A stretch of DNA of 16,855 bases, from NCBI GenBank assembly GCA_937896495.1, contig CALBNQ010000231.1, positions 1-16,855 of the forward strand. The letters run 5' to 3'. Positions within the stretch are counted from its first letter, which is position 1; each line of letters starts with the position of its first letter. Shown one piece after another: positions 12,169 to 16,855 of the stretch. The notes under the pieces are model-generated. The model worked only from the letters and a program-made list of their open reading frames with translations, was not told the origin of the DNA and did no database searches. Made by a program: the position numbers and the translations under genes. This stretch comes from an uncultured archaeon. GTDB taxonomy: Archaea > Thermoproteota > Nitrososphaeria > Nitrososphaerales > Nitrosopumilaceae.

Positions 12169-12507
12169 ATGAAAAAAGAAACAGATTTCAAAAAAACTTT
12201 AGAAATTATAGAAGAGATGAAACTTGCCAAAATAGGCGAGTATAAAAAATGGAAATCAATAATTAGGAAAATTTACAATAATGAACCACTAAATCAATTA
12301 CAAACAGAATATTTTTCAAATATGACAAGAATATACAAAAATTCAAGCATCACCAATAAGAGTAAAATATTTCATACAAAACTATCAGAACTAGATGAAA
12401 AACCACCATGTAAAGAATGTGGAGAAAAATCTAAATTTTATTGCAACATGAATGATCAATATTTTTGTACAACCCATATTGTAGGACATGATGAAAATGA
12501 ACTGTGA
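12169..12507 (+). CDS. Small protein with a C-terminal B-box-like zinc motif
   Basis: The 112-residue product has a charged helical N-terminal part (about 1-75) and a compact C-terminal metal site at C81, C84, C92, C100, H103 and H107, spaced C-x2-C-x7-C-x7-C-x2-H-x3-H. This resembles B-box or related cross-brace zinc fingers that mediate protein or nucleic-acid contacts. I do not recognise a named archaeal family. It starts with ATG 7 bp after the aldo/keto reductase stop codon, so it is probably in the same operon. Its stop codon is 3 bp from that of the convergent siroheme decarboxylase gene. Zinc binding is a good inference; function is unknown. Confidence 0.72.
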   Translation: MKKETDFKKTLEIIEEMKLAKIGEYKKWKSIIRKIYNNEPLNQLQTEYFSNMTRIYKNSSITNKSKIFHTKLSELDEKPPCKECGEKSKFYCNMNDQYFCTTHIVGHDENEL

Positions 12508-12510
12508 GTA

Positions 12511-13554
12511 TTACATGATAGAAGACTCTATTGAAAATTTATCTTCTACAAAATATTGTACACGTGTTTTTTTAAATTCACGTTCACTAAATAATATAGT
12601 ATAATCATTTACTACAATTTGTTCTTGAATTATTTTTGCAACATCACCTGCTTCATCATGAGATTTGCAATGAATCATTGAAAAAACATTGTAAGGCCAA
12701 TCAGGATAAGAAGGGCGTTGATAACAATGACTTACTTGAGGGAACGCACCTAATTTTGCACCTACTTCATCAATCCTTTCTTCAGGTACTTTCCAAACAA
12801 TCATTCCATTTGCAACAAATCCTACATCTCGATGTCTAAGAATGGCAGCAAATCGTCTAATCACAGCAATATTTTCATAATAACGAATTTTTTCAAATAA
12901 TTCTTCTTCAGTTATCCCAAGAATTTGGGCAGATTTTTGAAATGGTCTATCAATAATATCAAGATCTTTTTGTAATTCACGAACATATTTTTTGTCTTCA
13001 TCAGTTGCAACAAAATCAACATGAACAATTTTTTTTTTCTTTTCAGAAGGTTTGATGTCTTGTTTTTTGTTTTCATTCATATCTAATTTCACACCAATTT
13101 TGAACATCTGAATTGTTGGGAGCATTCTAGTTGCTTGAACTCCAGGTAGTATTGAAAATTTATCAACCTCAGTTTTGACATTTGTACCTGGAGGAGTTGC
13201 AATAGTAAACCACAAATTAAAATCATGTTTTCGTTCATAATTATGACTCACACCAGGATGATTGTTTATGATATTTGCAACATCCACAAGTTTATCAGAA
13301 TCAACTTTCATTGCTACCAAAGATGATTTGTAACCAAGTTTTCTAGTATCAAAAATTGCGCTAAGTTGTCGAATAACTCCAGCAGATTTCAATGTAATTA
13401 ATTTCTCTTTAATTTTCTCAGGAGAAATATTAAATTTTTTTGCCAATTCATGATAAGGCATAGGAACTAGAGGGAAACTCCATTGAATTTCATTAAGAAG
13501 ATCCTTATCTACGGCATCTAAAACAGTCAACAAAGAAGAATGTCGACGGTTCAA
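12511..13554 (-). CDS. ahbAB: Fused siroheme decarboxylase AhbA-AhbB
   Basis: AhbA/AhbB (NirDL/NirGH family) decarboxylate siroheme to 12,18-didecarboxysiroheme, the first dedicated step of the siroheme-dependent heme route. The 347-residue protein holds two Lrp/AsnC-like copies of the family. The first (about 10-160) has a winged helix, then GVIRQLSAIFDTRKLGY and HPGVSHNYERKHDFNLWF. A lysine-rich linker follows (about 161-177). The second (about 180-345) has VIRRFAAILRHRDVGF and then FPQVSHCYQRP and DWPYNVFSMIH. In many organisms these are separate subunits. The start is TTG at 13552-13554, with an in-frame stop directly upstream. It is divergent from sirC-hemA, which confirms the pathway. 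A regulator role was considered, but both catalytic-type histidine blocks are kept. Confidence 0.92.
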   Translation of the reverse strand: MNRRHSSLLTVLDAVDKDLLNEIQWSFPLVPMPYHELAKKFNISPEKIKEKLITLKSAGVIRQLSAIFDTRKLGYKSSLVAMKVDSDKLVDVANIINNHPGVSHNYERKHDFNLWFTIATPPGTNVKTEVDKFSILPGVQATRMLPTIQMFKIGVKLDMNENKKQDIKPSEKKKKIVHVDFVATDEDKKYVRELQKDLDIIDRPFQKSAQILGITEEELFEKIRYYENIAVIRRFAAILRHRDVGFVANGMIVWKVPEERIDEVGAKLGAFPQVSHCYQRPSYPDWPYNVFSMIHCKSHDEAGDVAKIIQEQIVVNDYTILFSEREFKKTRVQYFVEDKFSIESSIM

Positions 13555-13592
13555 TTAAAAATGTAACTAGATTTTGAAGATTTAGTTTGAAT

Positions 13593-13602
13593 ACATAAAT
13601 AG
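13593..13602 (+). promoter_or_regulatory. TATA box of sirC-hemA, possibly shared with divergent ahbAB
   Basis: ACATAAATAG centred about 27 bp before the sirC ATG. Read on the other strand it gives CTATTTATGT, about 43 bp before the ahbAB TTG, which would leave a short leader. No better minus-strand box was found in the 69-bp gap. Confidence 0.45.
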
Positions 13603-13623
13603 AAATCTAGACTTTTTTGATCG

Positions 13624-14277
13624 ATGATAGTTAACCTTAATCTTAGAAATAAGACTGTAGTTATAATTGGGGGAGGAAAAGAAGCACAAAAAAGAATTAA
13701 TTCACTATTAAAGCAAAAGTGTAAAATCATAGTCATAAGTGAATATGTAGATTCTCAAATTATCAAATTAGTTAAAACAAATGAAATTATTTTAATTAAA
13801 GAAAAAATACAAGATATGAAATTTATCTCAAAATTAAAACCAAATATGATTATCACAACAACAGATGATAAAAAAATCAATCAAAAAATCATTAATAATG
13901 CAAAAAAAAGAAACATTCTTGCATATAGTTCAGATAATCCAGAAGAAAGTGATTTTTCAAATCCGGCAATTATAGATTTTGAAAAAATGATTCAGATTGC
14001 GATTTTTACAGGAGGGGTTAGTCCAGCAATCGCAAAAAAAATTAAAATTAAATCAGAAACAACATTTAAAAAAATTATCAATAAAGAAGATGTTGCTCAA
14101 ATTAAAATTCAAAAGGTCGTAAGAGAAATTGCAAAAAAAACCATTGCAACTCAAAATCAAAGAAAAGAGTACATTCAAAGAATTATGATTGATAATGAGA
14201 TTAAACAATTAATAAAAGATAATCAGATTAAAAAAGCTGAAAAAAGAGCGATCACGATAATGAAGGAATTAAAATGA
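13624..14277 (+). CDS. sirC: Precorrin-2 dehydrogenase (SirC/Met8/CysG N-terminal family)
   Basis: The enzyme oxidises precorrin-2 to sirohydrochlorin with NAD+; some members also insert iron. The 217-residue protein has the Rossmann motif VVIIGGGKEA (12-21) after the family's short N-terminal strand (VNLNLRNKT). It then has TTTDDKKIN, the conserved SSDNPEESDFSNPA (about 101-114) that carries the catalytic-type aspartate, and AIFTGGVSPAIAKKIK (about 126-141). Length equals stand-alone SirC/Met8, without the CysG methyltransferase half. ATG start at 13624 with a TATA box at the right spacing. Its end overlaps hemA by 4 bp (ATGA), so translation is coupled. The product feeds the siroheme decarboxylase encoded divergently. 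Confidence 0.92.
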   Translation: MIVNLNLRNKTVVIIGGGKEAQKRINSLLKQKCKIIVISEYVDSQIIKLVKTNEIILIKEKIQDMKFISKLKPNMIITTTDDKKINQKIINNAKKRNILAYSSDNPEESDFSNPAIIDFEKMIQIAIFTGGVSPAIAKKIKIKSETTFKKIINKEDVAQIKIQKVVREIAKKTIATQNQRKEYIQRIMIDNEIKQLIKDNQIKKAEKRAITIMKELK

Positions 14278-15539
14278 ATCAAAATATCATCAATGCACGT
14301 GTAACTTTTCGTAATTCACCAATTCATGTTCTTGAGCAATTTACGCTCAAAGATGTTGAAAATGCATATGAGCAATTCAAAAAACATTCAGAATTAGATG
14401 AATGTGTAATAATTCAAACATGTAACAGAATTGAGTTATTTGGAAAATCAAAATCAAATGATCATGAAAAAATTAAACGTATTTGGGCATCATTAACAGG
14501 TCTTGAAAAGGATACATGTGATGAAAATATGGAGTTTGTTGAAAATGAAAAAGCACTTCACCACTTGTTAAAATTAACATCGGGGTTAGATTCCATGGTT
14601 TTGGGTGAAGAGCAAATTTTAGGTCAAATCAAAAAATCAATTACATCTGCAAGAGAGATTAAAGCGTCAGGACAACATCTCAACACTTTATTTGACAAGG
14701 CAATAAGAGTTGGAACTAAAATTAGGAATTCTAGTGGGATTGGAAAAGGAGGTATTTCTGTAGGGTCTATGGCAGTAAAACTGGCAGAAGAAAATATTGA
14801 TGAATTAAAAACAAAGAAAATTTTGCTAATAGGTACAGGGGAAGTGTCTACATTAGTTGCAAAATCACTACAAAGACGAGGGTATTTTTTTGACGTAACA
14901 AGTAGAACAATAAGAAGATCACAAACATTTTGTGAAACAATGGGGGGAAAATCAATCAAGTTTGAAGAAGTGTTATCAGGATTTGAGAATTACGACATAA
15001 TTTTTGTAGCTACCACTGCACCATATTTTCTTGTAACACATGAAAGAATCACAGCAGCAATGAAAAACAAGATGAACGGAATGATGATTTTAGATCTTTC
15101 AAATCCTAGAACAGTAGATGAAAAAGTAGCAACGATAGCGGGTATCAAGTTAATGAATTTAGATCAAATTGCAGAAATGGTAGAAAAAAACATGAATGCA
15201 CGATTAAACATGGTAAAAACCATTGAAAATATAATTAATGAGGAAGTATCTGTATTAGAAGCCTCAATGAAAAGATTAGATGCAGAACCGCTTGTAAAAG
15301 ACGTATTCAAAAACATAGAATCTCTAAGAACAAAAGAATTAACAAAAGCACTTCAAATGCTCAATGAAAAAGATGAGAAAAAAATCAAAATAATAGAAGA
15401 ATTAACAAAAGCAGTTGTAGAGAGTATTGTTTCAACACCAATGAACAACATCCGAAAAGCATCAGAACAAGGAAAGCCAGAGATCATAGATTTGGCAAGT
15501 AAACTATTTGACTATAAAAAACAAAATCAGACAGACTAA
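14274..15539 (+). CDS. hemA: Glutamyl-tRNA reductase HemA
   Basis: HemA reduces glutamyl-tRNA(Glu) to glutamate-1-semialdehyde with NADPH, the committed step of C5-route tetrapyrrole synthesis. The 421-residue protein has the catalytic cysteine C50 in QTCNRIELF and the signature LTSGLDSMVLGEEQILGQIK (about 97-116). The NADPH domain contains KILLIGTGEVSTLVAKSL (about 181-198), the DLSNPR motif follows, and a long helical dimerisation domain forms the C-terminal third. Length is normal. It starts with the ATG at 14274, overlapping sirC by 4 bp. hemB follows 31 bp later with its own TATA-like box. Confidence 0.96.
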   Translation: MNQNIINARVTFRNSPIHVLEQFTLKDVENAYEQFKKHSELDECVIIQTCNRIELFGKSKSNDHEKIKRIWASLTGLEKDTCDENMEFVENEKALHHLLKLTSGLDSMVLGEEQILGQIKKSITSAREIKASGQHLNTLFDKAIRVGTKIRNSSGIGKGGISVGSMAVKLAEENIDELKTKKILLIGTGEVSTLVAKSLQRRGYFFDVTSRTIRRSQTFCETMGGKSIKFEEVLSGFENYDIIFVATTAPYFLVTHERITAAMKNKMNGMMILDLSNPRTVDEKVATIAGIKLMNLDQIAEMVEKNMNARLNMVKTIENIINEEVSVLEASMKRLDAEPLVKDVFKNIESLRTKELTKALQMLNEKDEKKIKIIEELTKAVVESIVSTPMNNIRKASEQGKPEIIDLASKLFDYKKQNQTD

Positions 15540-15540
15540 G

Positions 15541-15550
15541 ATTATATTTT
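15541..15550 (+). promoter_or_regulatory. TATA box of hemB
   Basis: ATTATATTTT just after the hemA stop codon, centred about 25 bp before the hemB ATG. This implies an extra leaderless hemB transcript inside the cluster. Confidence 0.5.
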
Positions 15551-15570
15551 ACCCAGAGTGAATTTCTAAT

Positions 15571-16551
15571 ATGTCATTTCCTGCTAAACGACTACGAAGA
15601 TTACGAACTTCAGAAAAAATGAGAGAATTAGTTCAACAAACAACACTTTCTCCCAAGGATTTTATTTGTCCAGTGTTTGTTCAAGAAGATCTTAAAACTA
15701 GAATCAAAGTAGAAACAATGACAGAAATTGAGAGACTTCCAATAAAAGATGTCAATGAGGAAATAGAAGAAATTAGTGATTTAGGAATTCCAGCAATTAT
15801 GCTTTTTGGAATTCCAACTCAAAAAGATGAAGAAGGTTCTTCTGCATTTGATGAAAATGGAGTAGTTCAAAAAGCTATTTCTCAAATCAGGGAAAATTTT
15901 GGCGACAAAATAGTAATTATGGCAGATGTTTGTCTTTGTCAGTTTACATCAACAGGGCATTGTGGTATAATTCATAAAAATAAAATTGATAATGATGTGA
16001 GTCTAAACACACTTGCAAAAATTGCAGTTAGTCAAGCAAAAGCAGGTGTAGATACAGTTTCGCCATCAGCAATGATGGATGGACAGGTTGCTGCAATAAG
16101 GAAAGCACTTGACGAAGAAGGTTTTACAGATGTTTCAATAATGTCACACTCAGCAAAACATCGTTCAAATTTTTATGCACCATTCAGAAATGCTGCAGAA
16201 TGTGCACCAAAATTTGGAGATAGAAGTACATATCAAGTTCCATATACTAATGCAAGAGAAGCAATGCAAGAAGTAGAAACAGACATCAACGAAGGAGTAG
16301 ATATCGTGATGATTAAACCGGCATTATCATATTTAGATTTAATTGCAGAAACAAGGAGACGGTTTAATATTCCAGTAGCAGCATACAGTGTTTCAGGAGA
16401 ATATGCTTTGGTGAAAGCTGCTTCTCAATTAGGTTATGTAAATGAAAATAATATTACATCAGAAATTCTGACATCAATTAAAAGAGCAGGTGCAGACATG
16501 ATAGTAACATATTTTGCAAAATCAGCCTCAAAATTCCTTCAACAATCATGA
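15571..16551 (+). CDS. hemB: Porphobilinogen synthase (delta-aminolevulinate dehydratase) HemB
   Basis: HemB condenses two 5-aminolevulinate molecules to porphobilinogen. The 326-residue TIM-barrel protein has the zinc-type metal site with C121, C123 and C131 in DVCLCQFTSTGHC. Its two Schiff-base lysines are K196 in SHSAKHRSNFYAPFRNA and K249 in MIKPALSYLD. The C-terminal SGEYALVKAA matches the family. Compared with the common SAKYASAFYGPFR, the active-site lid reads SAKHRSNFYAPFR, a modest lineage variation. The cysteine site predicts a zinc enzyme, not the magnesium type. It overlaps the next gene by 4 bp (ATGA at 16548-16551). Confidence 0.96.
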   Translation: MSFPAKRLRRLRTSEKMRELVQQTTLSPKDFICPVFVQEDLKTRIKVETMTEIERLPIKDVNEEIEEISDLGIPAIMLFGIPTQKDEEGSSAFDENGVVQKAISQIRENFGDKIVIMADVCLCQFTSTGHCGIIHKNKIDNDVSLNTLAKIAVSQAKAGVDTVSPSAMMDGQVAAIRKALDEEGFTDVSIMSHSAKHRSNFYAPFRNAAECAPKFGDRSTYQVPYTNAREAMQEVETDINEGVDIVMIKPALSYLDLIAETRRRFNIPVAAYSVSGEYALVKAASQLGYVNENNITSEILTSIKRAGADMIVTYFAKSASKFLQQS

Positions 16552-16855
16552 GAAACGACGAACGTTTTGAAATTCAAAGAGCATTTGATTTGCTACCACA
16601 CGTAGTAGGTTCAAGTTGGGCAGTGATTTGGTTTAGAATGAAAGGAATCAAAAAACCAACACGTGAAGAATACAGAAATAAAGTATTAGAATATTTTAAA
16701 AAAATAGAACCAGTATTTGATTCATTGCCAAAAGAGGAAGAATTTGCACCAATTAACAAATACATTGAATTTAGAAGAAATAGTGAATATGAGAAAATAA
16801 AATCAGGTGAAAATAAAGAAGTAGAAACACGTTATGATAGATATGTCGATTATGG
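16548..16855 (+). CDS. Unknown protein translationally coupled to hemB (3' end outside window)
   Basis: An open frame starts with the ATG that overlaps the hemB stop codon (ATGA) and runs to the window edge: 102 codons without a stop. The visible part begins MRNDERFEIQRAFDLLPH and VVGSSWAVIWFRMKG. It then has charged helices (REEYRNKVLEYFKKIEPVFD), PINKYIEFRR and ETRYDRYVDYG. I recognise no family. It is rich in aromatic and charged residues, with no cysteine and no membrane segment. Coupling to hemB suggests a role linked to tetrapyrrole synthesis, but this is only context. Its codon use matches its neighbours. Confidence 0.7.
   Translation, partial: MRNDERFEIQRAFDLLPHVVGSSWAVIWFRMKGIKKPTREEYRNKVLEYFKKIEPVFDSLPKEEEFAPINKYIEFRRNSEYEKIKSGENKEVETRYDRYVDY

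Noticed and set aside
12488-12494. ATGATGA resembling a box C at the end of the small zinc-protein gene
   Set aside because: It lies in coding sequence, with no CTGA at guide distance and no terminal stem.
14624-14959. 111-codon open frame antisense to hemA
   Set aside because: It mirrors conserved hemA codons on the other strand and has no independent support.
1-16855. CRISPR arrays, insertion sequences, integrase or toxin-antitoxin genes
   Set aside because: No regularly spaced repeats, transposase-like frames or attachment-site duplications were seen; gene content is core and uniform in composition.

Overview
This window looks like the chromosome of a marine ammonia-oxidising archaeon (Thaumarchaeota/Nitrososphaerota, Nitrosopumilus-like). 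The evidence is an AT-rich genome, archaeal information-processing genes (aIF5A, aIF1A, S8e, SRP19, SRP54, Gar1, TFB), a Dph6-type diphthamide synthase, a tRNA-Tyr with a bulge-helix-bulge intron, a bacterial-type cold-shock protein, and a heme pathway with a fused siroheme decarboxylase. Many genes use GTG or TTG starts. A TATA-like box about 23-29 bp before the start codon is common, which implies mostly leaderless mRNAs.

Layout. 1-3139 (minus strand): SRP54 (cut by the window edge) overlaps a Dph6-like diphthine-ammonia ligase. Upstream lie a previously uncalled box C/D guide RNA, aIF5A, and an unrecognised 204-residue protein. 3242-3368: intron-containing tRNA-Tyr(GUA). 3466-4034 (minus): cold-shock protein and aIF1A. 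4135-5794: a CxxCC metal-binding protein converges on a zinc alcohol dehydrogenase. 5889-9204 (plus): scpA-scpB, then rps8e-srp19, then gar1-tfb. 9300-12507 (plus): sufC, a DUF167/YggU-like gene broken by a -1 frameshift at an A7 run, a chlorite dismutase/ChdC-family heme protein, an aldo/keto reductase and a small B-box-like zinc protein. 12511-16855: heme biosynthesis, with a fused AhbA-AhbB siroheme decarboxylase (minus) divergent from sirC-hemA-hemB and a partial unknown gene that overlaps hemB.

How they work together. One theme is translation and its modifications: hypusine-bearing aIF5A, diphthamide ligase, and a C/D RNA whose D guide lands by the N+5 rule on C34 of a CAU-anticodon tRNA. 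SRP19/SRP54 serve protein export, ScpAB chromosome condensation, and Gar1 pseudouridylation. The second theme is tetrapyrroles. HemA and HemB make porphobilinogen, SirC oxidises precorrin-2, AhbAB decarboxylates siroheme, and the ChdC-family protein at 10361 is a candidate for late coproheme handling. No mobile elements or CRISPR arrays were seen.
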